DNA of 64,000 nucleotides from positions 124,001-188,000 of the forward strand of contig UBQX01000021.1 in assembly GCA_900467685.1 (NCBI GenBank). Direction: 5' to 3'. Below, in pieces: positions 51,844-61,075 of this stretch (the stretch's first letter is position 1; each line of letters opens with the position of its first letter). The notes under the pieces are model-generated. The model saw nothing but the letters and a program-made list of their open reading frames with translations. It was not told the DNA's origin and searched no databases. Source of the DNA: Hyphomicrobiales bacterium. Lineage in GTDB: Bacteria; Pseudomonadota; Alphaproteobacteria; Rhizobiales; Rhizobiaceae. The position numbers and the translations under genes are program-made.

Positions 51844-53103
51844 GGCTGTCTTCATGGCCGTGTGAACGCGCGTGACGCGGCGGCTGACCCGCTGTTCGGC
51901 AAGCCCGATGCGCTTTTCGCCGTCCTGCTCCAGAACTTTCAGGAGACGCATCGCGGGGCTGAACATCGTCACCCGGTTGCGGCCTTCTTCCTTGGCGGCA
52001 TAGAGCGCGCAGTCGGCGGCGGCGACGAGATTGTCGAAGTTCAGGCCGGCCTTGGCGATGGTCGCCGCGCCGATGCTGACCGTCAGGCGCAGCGGACGCC
52101 CCTGGCTCTGGATATGTGCGTTCTCGACAGCGCTGCGCAAATCGTCGAGCAGACGGAGGGGATTGCGCCCGGCGGCTTCCGGAATGAAGACCGCGAATTC
52201 TTCGCCACCGATGCGACCGAAAAGCGTGTCATTCGGGAGGCGGCTTTTAATGGTTCGTGCGAATTCCACGAGCGCCTTGTCGCCCGCCTGATGGCCGAAC
52301 TGGTCATTGATGGACTTGAAGTGGTCAAGATCGATGATGGCAAGCACCGCATCCTCGCCCGTGATCTTGAGGGCAAGCTCGGTGCGTTGCACGAAGGCGC
52401 GGCGATTGGCGACGCCGGTCAGCATGTCTGTCTCGGACGCCCTGCGGTGCCGCTGCTCGGATCGCTCCTTGATCAGCATCAACGCCCCGGTGGCGATGAC
52501 GACGACGTTGAGGAATGCTTCCAGCATGAACAGCTTGAACCACACGGACGCCACGCGTCCTGCAACAATCGGGGCGGGGTTCACGTAGCTGACGATCATG
52601 TTCGCCGCATGGAAAAGGGCATGCAGGCAGAGAAAGCCCACCAGCAGCTTTGTCATGGAGAGTTCCGAATTACCCTCGCCGGTATGGAGCGTGTAGGCGT
52701 TGAGCATGGTCATCAGCGTGACGATTGCCGATTGCAGAACGATCGTGTTGCCCGGGTCCTGCCGTAACGCCGGGAACAACAGGTGGATGAGAAGCAGTGT
52801 TGTCGGGATGCCAACGATGAAGGACGGGAAGACCTTCTTCTTACCGAAGGCGCGGAAGGCAGACCAGGAAAGCGCAAAGGAAAAGGCATTTATGCATGTC
52901 GCCATGATCAGCGCGCCTTCGGACCCAGCGCCCATGATCGCGACGATCAGGCCCGATGAAGAGCCCACGACGAAGCTCAACGCCCAAAGACCTGCAGCGG
53001 TCTCGTTGCGATCATTACGCCATATCACACCCATCGCCGAGGCGGTTGCCCCCATGGCGATGATGATGCAGATCATGATCGTGGGTACGCTTATAAAATC
53101 CAT
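51835..53103 (-). CDS. Membrane diguanylate cyclase (GGEEF)
   Basis: 422 residues. About seven N-terminal helices (to residue ~215) lead to a GGDEF domain: DMLTGVANRRAFVQR, IIDLDHFKSINDQFGHQAGD, IGGEEFAVFIPE, ADCALYAAKEEGRNRV. The A-site GGEEF is intact, so it should make cyclic-di-GMP. No RxxD inhibitory site is obvious five residues upstream (NDTLFGRIGGEEF). Lone gene. Confidence 0.9.
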   Translation of the reverse strand: MDFISVPTIMICIIIAMGATASAMGVIWRNDRNETAAGLWALSFVVGSSSGLIVAIMGAGSEGALIMATCINAFSFALSWSAFRAFGKKKVFPSFIVGIPTTLLLIHLLFPALRQDPGNTIVLQSAIVTLMTMLNAYTLHTGEGNSELSMTKLLVGFLCLHALFHAANMIVSYVNPAPIVAGRVASVWFKLFMLEAFLNVVVIATGALMLIKERSEQRHRRASETDMLTGVANRRAFVQRTELALKITGEDAVLAIIDLDHFKSINDQFGHQAGDKALVEFARTIKSRLPNDTLFGRIGGEEFAVFIPEAAGRNPLRLLDDLRSAVENAHIQSQGRPLRLTVSIGAATIAKAGLNFDNLVAAADCALYAAKEEGRNRVTMFSPAMRLLKVLEQDGEKRIGLAEQRVSRRVTRVHTAMKTASQ

Positions 53104-53203
53104 GACTTGTCTCCGAGGCTTCAGCCTATGAGGACAAGCTTAAAGAAACGGCTAACGGGGCGAGGCCTGAGCCGGAAATATAGAAAATTTTAGTGGTAAA
53201 AAA

Positions 53204-53389
53204 TCAGGCTGCGTGGTTCTCGTGCCGGATGCGGGCCTTGATGTTATCCACCATGTTTTCGCGGATGATGGTTTCGCCGTGTACCTCGCGCAGATGCTCC
53301 ACCGCACGGCGCACGACTTCCGCTTCTTCCTCGGCGCGCGTGTGCCACTGGCAGCCGGGCACGAGCGTGGCGCATTCGAACTGTCGCAT
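53204..53389 (-). CDS. DUF1059 small protein
   Basis: 61 residues: MRQFECATLVPGCQWHTRAE, then VRRAVEHLREVHGETII and a charged C-terminal helix. C-x5-GC-x-W-x6-E and the His pair are typical of DUF1059. Start at 53389 has an excellent ribosome site (GGAGAAGG); a longer upstream frame is not conserved-looking. Cysteines and histidines could bind a metal. Function unknown. Confidence 0.82.
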   Translation of the reverse strand: MRQFECATLVPGCQWHTRAEEEAEVVRRAVEHLREVHGETIIRENMVDNIKARIRHENHAA

Positions 53390-53514
53390 GATCCTTCTCC
53401 CGTTTGGTGATCCGTTCCGAACCGGCAAACGGCGGAGAAGTTCCAGCGAGCGATCATTGCGCATGTTTGAAGCAGGATATTGTTGATCCTCGCTTCACCA
53501 AGGCCGGGCTACGC

Positions 53515-54429
53515 TCAGGGCCAGCGGACCATGGGCGGGAGCGAGGAGAGGATCGATTCGACATTGCCGCCCGTCTTCAGGCCGAAGATCGTGCCGCGGT
53601 CGTAGAGAAGGTTGAACTCGACATAGCGCCCGCGCCGGATCAGCTGTTCCTCGCGATCCTGCTCCGTCCAGGGGTTGTTGAAGTTCGATTCCACGATCTT
53701 GGGATAGACCATGGCAAAGGTTCGCCCGACATCACGGGTGAAGGCGAAGTCCGCTTCCCAGCCGCCCTTGTCTTCAGGGGAGTGCAGCCAATCATAGAAG
53801 ATGCCGCCGATGCCGCGCGGTTCGTTGCGATGCTTGAGATAGAAATAGTCGTCGCACCAGGCCTTGAACTTCTCGTAATCCGCAACCGCCTCGTTGTGGC
53901 GGCAGGCGAGTTCCATGGCGCGGTGGAAGAGCTTGGTGTCCGGATCGTACTGCGTACGGCGCCGGTCGAGCACGGGCGTCAGGTCTGCGCCACCGCCGAA
54001 CCAGTGCGAGGTGGTGACCACCATGCGGGTGTTCATGTGCACGGTCGGCACATTGGGGTTCACCGGATGCGCGATCAGCGAGATGCCGGACGCCCAGAAG
54101 CGCGGGTCTTCCTCGGCACCCGGAATGGTCGAACGGAACTCGGGGGAGAACTCGCCATGGACGGTCGAGGTGTGGACGCCGACCTTCTCGAAGACGCGGC
54201 CGGTCATGACCGACATGCGACCGCCGCCGCCGCGACCTTCTTCGCGGTGCCAGTCCTTGGGCACGAAACGGCCGGGCTCGCGATCCGATAGCGGCCCGGT
54301 CAACCGGTCTTCCAGAGCTTCGAAGGACTGGCAGATCTGGTCGCGCAGGCTTTCGAACCACTGGCGAGCCGCGCCTTTCCTGGCCTCGATATCGGGCGGC
54401 AGGCCCTTCGGTAAGCTCGGTCTCTGCAT
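53515..54429 (-). CDS. hemF: Oxygen-dependent coproporphyrinogen III oxidase
   Basis: 304 residues. Known HemF stretches are visible: [60 protein letters not shown] and [13 protein letters not shown]. It converts coproporphyrinogen III to protoporphyrinogen IX in haem synthesis, using oxygen. Monocistronic here. This is the third haem-linked gene of the window, with the haemoglobin and the IsdG-type enzyme. Confidence 0.95.
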   Translation of the reverse strand: MQRPSLPKGLPPDIEARKGAARQWFESLRDQICQSFEALEDRLTGPLSDREPGRFVPKDWHREEGRGGGGRMSVMTGRVFEKVGVHTSTVHGEFSPEFRSTIPGAEEDPRFWASGISLIAHPVNPNVPTVHMNTRMVVTTSHWFGGGADLTPVLDRRRTQYDPDTKLFHRAMELACRHNEAVADYEKFKAWCDDYFYLKHRNEPRGIGGIFYDWLHSPEDKGGWEADFAFTRDVGRTFAMVYPKIVESNFNNPWTEQDREEQLIRRGRYVEFNLLYDRGTIFGLKTGGNVESILSSLPPMVRWP

Positions 54430-54588
54430 TCAGGCTATTCCGATTCCGATCAACATCTTGAGCCCGACTTTTCGAGCATTGAGTCATCTAACAGCAGCGC
54501 GACGCCGCATCCAGCCCGCGAATTGACTCTCCCCCGGGAAATGGCCATCTTGAGGCCATATATCGCAGTTTCTGGAAGGCGAGGCAGC

Positions 54589-54849
54589 ATGGCGCGGGTT
54601 CCCGGACCTCCTCCCATGAACGGGCTGAGGCGCAAGATTGCAGAAGGCCGGCAGGCGAGGGCCGGCGCGGGCGAAGGTCGCTTCGTGCGGGAGACCTTTA
54701 TGCTGCCGCGTGAGGATGCGCGTGCGAAGGCGCGGGAATGGTTCGACAATTTCCCAAAGGCCGCCTACTGGACAGAGGTCGAGAGCTGGCGCCAGCTTCC
54801 CGATGGCGCCATCGAGTTCACGATGCGCCGGCTCCCATCCGCCGATTGA
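54589..54849 (+). CDS. Small conserved-looking hypothetical protein
   Basis: 86 residues from MARVPGPPPM after AGGCGAGGCAG. A basic N-terminal part is followed by ETFMLPREDARAKAREWFDN, FPKAAYWTEVESWRQLPDGA and IEFTMRRLP, a mixed alpha/beta pattern. I know similar short proteins in rhizobia only as hypothetical. Its 3' end overlaps the panE-like gene on the other strand by 32 bases. Confidence 0.65.
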   Translation: MARVPGPPPMNGLRRKIAEGRQARAGAGEGRFVRETFMLPREDARAKAREWFDNFPKAAYWTEVESWRQLPDGAIEFTMRRLPSAD

Positions 54850-55849
54850 TCATCTCGGCGATCTCCTTCGCCGTCCAGGCCTTGCGCCCGCCGGCTTCGG
54901 CCTGTTTCACCAGTTCCACCATGGTCTCGTTGGCCGGGCACGGTACGCCATGGCGGCGTCCATGCTCCGCGACCGTGCCGTTGAGGAAGTCGATCTCGGA
55001 GCGACGGCCGGCGGCGAAGTCGTCTGCCATGGACGAGCGGGCGTCGCGGGCAATCTTCTGCAGCTTGAGACCCGTGCGGTTGAAGAACCAGTCGGGCGTT
55101 GCAAGGAAGTAGGGAATGAACCACGGTGGTAGAGGTCCGAGTTTCGCCGGCTCGATCTCCTCTGCGTTCATGACTTCCAGGCATTCGCTCTGCAGCGTCG
55201 CCAGAAGCCGCCGCCAGGCGCAGTCGGAAAGCTGTTCATGGAGCGTGAGGCCCGACAGCGCGTTCAGCGGATTGTTGAGATTGAGGAGAAGCTTGCTCCA
55301 TTTCACGGCCCGCATGTCGTCAACGAATTCGACTGGCGAGGCGCTGCCCTTCAGCGGCGAAAGCGCCGTTTCAAGCATGGCATTTCGCCCGACAATGATG
55401 TTGCCGGCGCTGGTCTTGCGGACAAGGGTCGGCGTCGGGCGCACCACGTTGTAGGGCACCATGCCTTCGATGATCGTCATGTCCGGCAGGAGTGCCTGCA
55501 GGCGGACGGCATTGTCCACGCTATTCTGCAGCGAGAGGATGATCGTGCCGGAGCGGGCATGGGCCGCGATTTCCGCTGCAGCTTGCCTGTCGTCCGTCGT
55601 CTTGACACAGAGCGCGATGATGTCGGCATCGGCGAGTGCATCCGGCGCGTCCGAGAAGGTGAGGTCCTTCGGTGCAAACAGATGGCTCTTGCCATCGCCT
55701 TCGACGCAGCCGCCCTCTTCCGCGGCAGCCTGTACGACCGAGGGGCGGCCCACAAATCGGATGTCGAGGCCGGCGGCAAGCCAGGTCAGGCCGACATGAC
55801 AGCCGATCGAGCCTGCGCCGAAGATGACGATCCGGGTGTTGGCGTTCAT
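54818..55849 (-). CDS. 2-Dehydropantoate 2-reductase family protein
   Basis: 343 residues. N-terminal NADP fold (IVIFGAGSIGCHVGLTWLAA), the linker region AVKWSKLLLNLNNPLNALSG with the catalytic Lys, and the C-terminal helical domain (DFAAGRRSEIDFLNGTVAEHG). Family ApbA/PanE, which makes pantoate for CoA, though many paralogues act on other 2-oxoacids. Its stop region overlaps the small hypothetical gene, and its start overlaps the MFS stop by four bases (ATGA), so it is cotranscribed after the MFS gene. Confidence 0.88.
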   Translation of the reverse strand: MNANTRIVIFGAGSIGCHVGLTWLAAGLDIRFVGRPSVVQAAAEEGGCVEGDGKSHLFAPKDLTFSDAPDALADADIIALCVKTTDDRQAAAEIAAHARSGTIILSLQNSVDNAVRLQALLPDMTIIEGMVPYNVVRPTPTLVRKTSAGNIIVGRNAMLETALSPLKGSASPVEFVDDMRAVKWSKLLLNLNNPLNALSGLTLHEQLSDCAWRRLLATLQSECLEVMNAEEIEPAKLGPLPPWFIPYFLATPDWFFNRTGLKLQKIARDARSSMADDFAAGRRSEIDFLNGTVAEHGRRHGVPCPANETMVELVKQAEAGGRKAWTAKEIAEMINRRMGAGAS

Positions 55850-57075
55850 GATGCCTCAACCGCCTTTCTCTGTTCGGGGCGGTTCAGCAGTTCGGCAATG
55901 GCGATCGGCAGCGTCAGCAGGAAACCGACAACGGCAATCGCGGGCCAGCCGAAATGCGCATAGAGCACGGGACCCAGCGCCGACGTGATCGAACCGCCGA
56001 TGAAGATGGCGGTGATATAGGCGGAGTTGATGCGGCCGCGCTCCTCTTCCGACAGCGCATAAATGATGCGCTGTCCGATCACTTGGTTTCCCTGCACGCA
56101 GGCATCGAACAAAGCCGCGGCGATCATGAGGGTGACGATGGCTCCCCAATAGACGAGGTAGTCGGTGCAGGCGAGGATGATGGCGGCACCGAGGCCAGCT
56201 GTGATGGTTGCGGCCCGCGAGAGGCCGCGGTCTGCTACGCGACCGGCGAGCGGTGCCGCCAAGGCGCCGCCGGCGCCGGCGAGCGCGAAGAGGGCGATCT
56301 CCTGCTGGTCATAGCCGAACCGGTCGGCTAGCATGAGCGGCACGGTCGTCCAGAAGCCCGTGAACATCCCGAAGAGCGACATCTGGTAGGCCATGCGGCG
56401 GCGAAGCACGCCGTAGCGCATCACGGTGGCGGCAGTGGAGCGTAGCGTCTTCAGATAGCTTTCCTTGAGCGCCGGCTGGCGGACTGGAAGGAGCGCGCGC
56501 AGCAGCAGGCCGATCACCAGAGTGATGGCGGCGGCGGTGAAGAAGACGCCGCGCCAGCCGACCACGCTGGCGAGAAAGCTCGAAAAGGGGCGGGCAAGCA
56601 TGATACCGGTGACGAGGCCCGCCATGACCGTGCCGATGACGCGGCCGCGCCGGGCCGTCGAGGCCATGCCGGCAATCATCGGGATCAGAACCTGCGCGCC
56701 GACGCAGGCCGCACCCGCAATCACTGCGGAGGCGAGGAATGTCACCTCGTTGCCGGAAAGCCCGATGGCGGCAAGCGCCAGCGCGGTCACGACAAGGCTC
56801 ACCGTTACCATCATGCGGTTCTCGTAGCGGTCGGCGAGCGGCACTATGAGGGCAAGGCCGAGGCCGTAGCCGATCTGCATGGCGGTGACGATCAGGCCTG
56901 CCGCCTGCCGCGACAATCCGATATCGCGGCTGATCGGGTCTATGAGCGGCTGGGCATAATAGATCGTGGCGACGAGCACGCCGGAGCCTATCGCCGCAAG
57001 CCAGACCATGAGGGCGGTCGGTTCGGGCGTGGCATCGGGACGGACTTCAGACATTGCGGCACTCGCTGACGGCAT
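55846..57075 (-). CDS. MFS transporter, drug-efflux-like
   Basis: 409 residues, twelve helices. SGVLVATIYYAQPLIDPISRD and DIGLSRQAAGLIVTAMQIGYG are typical of the YceL/ENR-type MFS exporters; loop motif PLADRYENRMM. Translationally coupled with the panE-like reductase. The substrate is unknown; export of a pantoate-like or other hydroxy acid is a guess. Confidence 0.87.
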   Translation of the reverse strand: MPSASAAMSEVRPDATPEPTALMVWLAAIGSGVLVATIYYAQPLIDPISRDIGLSRQAAGLIVTAMQIGYGLGLALIVPLADRYENRMMVTVSLVVTALALAAIGLSGNEVTFLASAVIAGAACVGAQVLIPMIAGMASTARRGRVIGTVMAGLVTGIMLARPFSSFLASVVGWRGVFFTAAAITLVIGLLLRALLPVRQPALKESYLKTLRSTAATVMRYGVLRRRMAYQMSLFGMFTGFWTTVPLMLADRFGYDQQEIALFALAGAGGALAAPLAGRVADRGLSRAATITAGLGAAIILACTDYLVYWGAIVTLMIAAALFDACVQGNQVIGQRIIYALSEEERGRINSAYITAIFIGGSITSALGPVLYAHFGWPAIAVVGFLLTLPIAIAELLNRPEQRKAVEAS

Positions 57076-57320
57076 GGTGGGAGCGTCGACGCGTGTCGCG
57101 GCCGGCTGGCTCCGAAGGCGGATCGGATGGTGGGAACCTTGGCAGACGCGGGTGTAAGAGCCTCGCGAAGCACCGGTATCTTAGACCGGAAATTTGCACA
57201 TGAACAACCCGGTTTGAGGAGCCGAATTCATTCAATTCCAATCTTTCAAGGAAACGTGATGTCAATACGTCCCTGTTAGTGTGATTGTCGAAGAGGTGCG
57301 CGAAACCGCAGCTCGCAAAC

Positions 57321-57340
57321 GCAATTCTGCGCGGAATTGC
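57321..57340 (+). promoter_or_regulatory. Hairpin in flagellin 5' UTR
   Basis: GCAATTC-TGCGCG-GAATTGC, a perfect 7-bp stem ending 21 bases before the flagellin ATG. Rhizobial and Caulobacter flagellin leaders are targets of FlbT, so this may be a translation or stability element. Confidence 0.5.
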
Positions 57341-57361
57341 TCGACGGAACGGGAGACGGCG

Positions 57362-58312
57362 ATGGCCGGGGTCTCATACAATGGCAGTGCAGCGGGCGCG
57401 TTAGCGCTGCTGACCGGATCGACGCAGGCGCTGGAAGACCAGCAGCGGGTCATGGCGACCGGCCGCAAGGTCGATCAGGCCTCCGACAATGCCGCCTATT
57501 GGTCGATTTCCAAGGCGATGAAATCGACGGGCATGTCGATGACGGCCGCAGCCGATGCCTCCGAACTGGGTGCCGCGACGGCAGACGCCGCAAGCCTCGG
57601 CATGAACAAGGCGACCGAGCTGGTCCAGGACATCCAGACCAAGCTGATCATGGCCAAGGCCAAGGGCGCGGACAAGAGCGCGCTGAACAATGAAATCACC
57701 CAGCTCAAGGAACAGCTTGGCACGGTCATGAAGTCGGCCGGCTTTTCCGGCCAGAACTGGCTGTCGAGCGGTCCGGCCAAGCCCGGCACGACATCGCTTG
57801 TCGCCTCCATTTCCACCAACAAGGACGGAGCAACGGTCGTCAACGGCCTCGACTTTGACACGTCCAAGGTCAATCTCGCCTCCACCGGCAATGCCGCAGA
57901 CGGCCTCCTGACCAAGGACTATGCAGTCACCAACAAGGGTGGCGGCAGCTACAATTATCATCTCCTCAACGTCGGCTCAGCGACACCCGCCGGCGGCAGC
58001 GAGATCGCTTTGACGAACGCGACCAGCGATGACGAAATCAATGGCATGATTTCGGCAGTCGGCGGCATGCTGAACAACATGTGGGCCGGCGCGTCGGAGC
58101 TGGGTTCGGTCTCCGGTCATCTTCAGGGCACGTCTGCCGTGATGCAGCGCCTGCAGGATACGCTCGATATCGCGACCGGGCGGCTGGTGGATGCCAACAT
58201 GTCGAAGGTCGCTGCCAACATGGCCGCGGCGAAGGCGGCCGCGCAGTTCAGCATGGTCGGGCTCAACATCGCCAACCAGCAGGGCGCCAATTCCTTCGCG
58301 CTGTTCCGCTAA
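57362..58312 (+). CDS. Flagellin, isolated
   Basis: 316 residues from MAGVSYNGSAAGALALLTGS with ribosome site GGGAGA. The conserved D0/D1 ends are present: ATGRKVDQASDNAAYWSISKAMKS, AASLGMNKATELVQDIQTKLIMAK and FSGQNWLSS at the N side, and LVDANMSKVAANMAAAKAAAQFSMVGLNIANQQGANSFALFR at the C side. The middle domain is short. It lies alone, with no other flagellar gene in the window. Its first residues differ from the usual MTSILTN start of rhizobial Fla proteins, so it is a divergent paralogue. Its stop abuts trmL. Confidence 0.88.
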   Translation: MAGVSYNGSAAGALALLTGSTQALEDQQRVMATGRKVDQASDNAAYWSISKAMKSTGMSMTAAADASELGAATADAASLGMNKATELVQDIQTKLIMAKAKGADKSALNNEITQLKEQLGTVMKSAGFSGQNWLSSGPAKPGTTSLVASISTNKDGATVVNGLDFDTSKVNLASTGNAADGLLTKDYAVTNKGGGSYNYHLLNVGSATPAGGSEIALTNATSDDEINGMISAVGGMLNNMWAGASELGSVSGHLQGTSAVMQRLQDTLDIATGRLVDANMSKVAANMAAAKAAAQFSMVGLNIANQQGANSFALFR

Positions 58313-58786
58313 TCAGGGCAGGGGCGCAAAACCGCCCGTCTGCCTCAGCGCTTCTCCCGCAATCATCGCCGCTGACAGTGCGACGTTGATCGAGCGCTGT
58401 CCCGGCGCCATCGGGATCAGGATACGGGCGTCCGCGCTCTCATGGACATGATCCGGCACGCCGGCGCTCTCGCGGCCGAAGAGCAGGATATCGTCCGGCC
58501 TGAATTCGAAATCCACATAGGAGACCGCGGCCTTGGTGCTCGCCAGCACCACGCGCCGACTGCTCGCCTTGCGCCATGCCTCGAAGGCCTCGAAATTCAC
58601 ATGCCGGGTCATCGTCACCGATGCGATATAGTCCATGCCGGCGCGTTTCAGGTTCTTGTCGGAGAGCACGAAGCCGGCCGGCTCGATGATGTCGACGGTC
58701 ATCCCCATGCAGGCGGCAAAGCGCAGGATCGTGCCGGTATTGCCCGGAATATCGGGCTGGTAGAGGGCGATTTTCAAGGCAGGCAT
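58313..58786 (-). CDS. trmL: tRNA (cytidine(34)-2'-O)-methyltransferase
   Basis: 157 residues from MPALKIALYQPDIPGN. SPOUT (trefoil knot) motifs: PDIPGNTGTILRFAACMG, LLFGRESAGVPDHVHE and INVALSAAMIAGEALRQTGG. It methylates the wobble ribose of tRNA-Leu. A longer upstream frame would add 13 residues and is not needed. Convergent with the flagellin gene. Confidence 0.93.
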   Translation of the reverse strand: MPALKIALYQPDIPGNTGTILRFAACMGMTVDIIEPAGFVLSDKNLKRAGMDYIASVTMTRHVNFEAFEAWRKASSRRVVLASTKAAVSYVDFEFRPDDILLFGRESAGVPDHVHESADARILIPMAPGQRSINVALSAAMIAGEALRQTGGFAPLP

Positions 58787-58889
58787 GGATTTGGACTTCT
58801 TCGAATTCTGATTCAACAACTTCAAGACCTGATTCCATTAGGTCGGGCAGGGTGTTGAATACAAATGATTTTGTAGAGCAGGTTTTATA

Positions 58890-58911
58890 TCTGTGGCGAT
58901 GCTGCCACAGA
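58890..58911 (+). promoter_or_regulatory. Hairpin in 429-bp gap before exporter
   Basis: TCTGTGGC-GATGCT-GCCACAGA, perfect 8-bp stem, ~100 bp before the leader peptide. No T-tract follows. Role unknown; it could be part of the leader RNA or a protein site. Confidence 0.4.
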
Positions 58912-58953
58912 TTGTCAGCAATGACCTCTATTGTTCTTTCGGGGTGGTCAAGC

Positions 58954-58991
58954 GGGTTGAACGCGTTTATGTTCGTCACCACTTTCAACCC
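58954..58991 (+). promoter_or_regulatory. Stem-loop abutting the leader-peptide ribosome site
   Basis: GGGTTGAA (58954-58961) pairs with TTCAACCC (58984-58991), 8 bp, 22-nt loop. The 3' arm ends four bases before AAGGAGGAGG, so folding could change access to that ribosome site. Confidence 0.5.
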
Positions 58992-59010
58992 GATCAAGGA
59001 GGAGGCATTG

Positions 59011-59079
59011 ATGGATCACATTGCGGTCTGGCGCATTCGCCTCCTTGTAAATATCTGGGCCGACATCCGGCTGTCCTGA
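59011..59079 (+). CDS. 22-residue leader peptide before ABC exporter
   Basis: ATG at 59011 is preceded by AAGGAGGAGG five bases upstream, the strongest ribosome site in the window. It encodes MDHIAVWRIRLLVNIWADI plus RLS and a TGA stop: two Trp, many Ile/Leu and three Arg. It is followed by 136 bp with two hairpins and then the exporter gene. The set-up is that of a leader-peptide attenuator in which ribosome stalling controls a downstream drug pump. It is too short for family assignment. Function is inference. Confidence 0.6.
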   Translation: MDHIAVWRIRLLVNIWADIRLS

Positions 59080-59116
59080 CGGGTTTTTAAATTTCCAGTT
59101 CTGTCTCGGAAGTTTC

Positions 59117-59136
59117 GTTCGGACCTCGCTCCGAAC
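59117..59136 (+). promoter_or_regulatory. Hairpin between leader peptide and exporter
   Basis: GTTCGGA-CCTCGC-TCCGAAC, perfect 7-bp stem. A second weaker stem (GCCCG at 59176-59180 with CGGGC at 59191-59195) ends a few bases before the exporter ribosome site AGGAGAG. Together they could be alternative structures of an attenuator. Confidence 0.5.
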
Positions 59137-59215
59137 TTTGCCTGTCTCCGTCCGGATTCCCTGTTTCAGTCATTTGCCCGCCTCTGAAGACGGGCTTCAA
59201 TAGGAGAGAACCGCC

Positions 59216-61072
59216 ATGTTCGGCTGGTTTGAAAAACGTATCAATCCGTTCCCGCCGGAAGCTCCGGAAACGCCTCCGGCGCGGTTCCTGGCCTTCTGCC
59301 TGCATTATTCGAAAGGCGTCATCGGCTGGCTCTTGCTGATGGCGGTGCTGACCGCGATGATCTCGGTCGGCGAAGTCATGCTGTTCAGCTTTCTCGGCAA
59401 TATCGTCGACTGGCTGACGCATGCCAATCGCGAGACGTTCCTTCGGGACGAAGGCATGAAGCTGGCCTTCATGGGCGGCTTCGTGCTGATCGGTCTGCCG
59501 CTCATCGTACTGGCGCAGTCGACGATCATGCATCAGGTGCTGCTCGGCAATTATCCGATGATCGCGCGCTGGCAGATGCATCGCTACCTGCTGCGCCAGA
59601 CCGTTTCGTTCTTCGCGAACGAGTTTGCCGGCCGGGTTTCGACCAAGGTCATGCAGACCTCGCTTGCGGTGCGCGAAGTGATGATGAAGGTGCTCGACGT
59701 TCTCGTTTACGTCGTCGTCTACTTCATCTCCATGCTCGCGGTCGTGGCGGCTGCGGACTGGCGGCTCGCCATGCCGCTGGTCTTCTGGCTCTGCGTCTAT
59801 ATCGGTCTGCTCGTCTATTTCATCCCGAAGCTTCGGAAGATTTCCGAAGCACAGGCCGATGCGCGTTCGATGATGACGGGCCGCATTGTGGACAGCTACA
59901 CGAATATCTCGACCGTGAAGCTTTTCTCGCATGCGGGCCGGGAGGAGTCCTACGCGAAGGAGGGGATGCAGGTCTTCCTCGATACGGTGCATGGGCAGAT
60001 GCGGTATGTGACGCTCTACCATTGCCTTGTCTATTTCAACAACGCGGTGGCGCTCTTCCTCGTCGGCGGTCTCGGCCTGTGGTTCTGGCAGTCGGGCGTC
60101 GTTGCCATCGGTGCGCTCGCCGTCTCCATGTCGCTGACGATGCGCATCAACGGCATGTCGCAATGGATCATGTGGGAAATCTCGGCGCTGTTCGAGAATG
60201 TCGGCACGGTCTATGACGGCATGGCCATGCTGTCCAAGAAGGTGGACGTCACAGACCGGGCAGGGGCCAAGGCCGTCTCCGCGTCGAAGGGCGAAATCCG
60301 CTTCGAGGGTGCGCGCTTCCACTACGGCAAGAACAAGGGTGTCATTGAGCATCTCGACCTGGCGATTGCGCCGGGTGAGAAGATCGGTCTGGTCGGCCGC
60401 TCCGGCGCCGGCAAGACGACGCTGATGAACCTGCTGTTGCGCTTCTATGATCTGGAGGCGGGGCGCATCACGCTCGACGGTGTGGATATTGCCACGCTCG
60501 AGCAGGATTCGCTGCGTTCGCAGATCGGTGTCGTCACGCAGGATACCTCGCTCTTGCATCGCTCCATTCGCGAGAACATCGCCTATGGCCGGCCGGATGC
60601 CTCGGACGAGGAGATCATCGCGGCGGCGAAGCGGGCCAATGCCTGGGAGTTCATCGACACGCTGGAGGACCAGAAGGGCCGTCGCGGTCTCGACGCGCAG
60701 GTCGGCGAGCGCGGCGTCAAGCTCTCCGGCGGCCAGCGCCAGCGTATCGCCATTGCCCGCGTCTTCCTCAAGGACGCGCCGGTGCTGATCCTCGACGAGG
60801 CGACCTCGGCGCTTGACTCGGAAGTCGAAGCCGCGATCCAGGAAAACCTCTTCGCCCTCATGGAAGGCAAGACGGTGATCGCGATTGCCCACCGGCTCTC
60901 GACGCTGACCGAAATGGACCGCCTCGTCGTGCTCGAACAGGGTGCGATTGCGGAGACCGGATCGCATGGCGAGCTGCTGCAACAGGGCGGTCTCTATGCC
61001 AGCCTCTGGGCCCGGCAGTCCGGCGGGTTCCTGGCGGATGAGGATGGAGACGTGGAGCAGGCGGCGGAGTAA
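59216..61072 (+). CDS. ABC exporter, fused permease-ATPase (first subunit)
   Basis: 618 residues. Six helices to about residue 330, then an ATPase with Walker A LVGRSGAGKTTL, signature LSGGQRQRIAIARV, Walker B VLILDEATSALDSE and H-loop AIAHRLSTL. All catalytic residues are intact. Its partner is very likely the similar gene at 62619: both share FFxNEFAGRVSTKV / FFQNDFSGRIVTKV, HYGKNKGVIE / HYGKGGGVIE and LLLRFYDLE. They probably form a heterodimer for drug or lipid export. Preceded by a leader peptide and hairpins. Confidence 0.93.
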   Translation: MFGWFEKRINPFPPEAPETPPARFLAFCLHYSKGVIGWLLLMAVLTAMISVGEVMLFSFLGNIVDWLTHANRETFLRDEGMKLAFMGGFVLIGLPLIVLAQSTIMHQVLLGNYPMIARWQMHRYLLRQTVSFFANEFAGRVSTKVMQTSLAVREVMMKVLDVLVYVVVYFISMLAVVAAADWRLAMPLVFWLCVYIGLLVYFIPKLRKISEAQADARSMMTGRIVDSYTNISTVKLFSHAGREESYAKEGMQVFLDTVHGQMRYVTLYHCLVYFNNAVALFLVGGLGLWFWQSGVVAIGALAVSMSLTMRINGMSQWIMWEISALFENVGTVYDGMAMLSKKVDVTDRAGAKAVSASKGEIRFEGARFHYGKNKGVIEHLDLAIAPGEKIGLVGRSGAGKTTLMNLLLRFYDLEAGRITLDGVDIATLEQDSLRSQIGVVTQDTSLLHRSIRENIAYGRPDASDEEIIAAAKRANAWEFIDTLEDQKGRRGLDAQVGERGVKLSGGQRQRIAIARVFLKDAPVLILDEATSALDSEVEAAIQENLFALMEGKTVIAIAHRLSTLTEMDRLVVLEQGAIAETGSHGELLQQGGLYASLWARQSGGFLADEDGDVEQAAE

Positions 61073-61075
61073 CGT

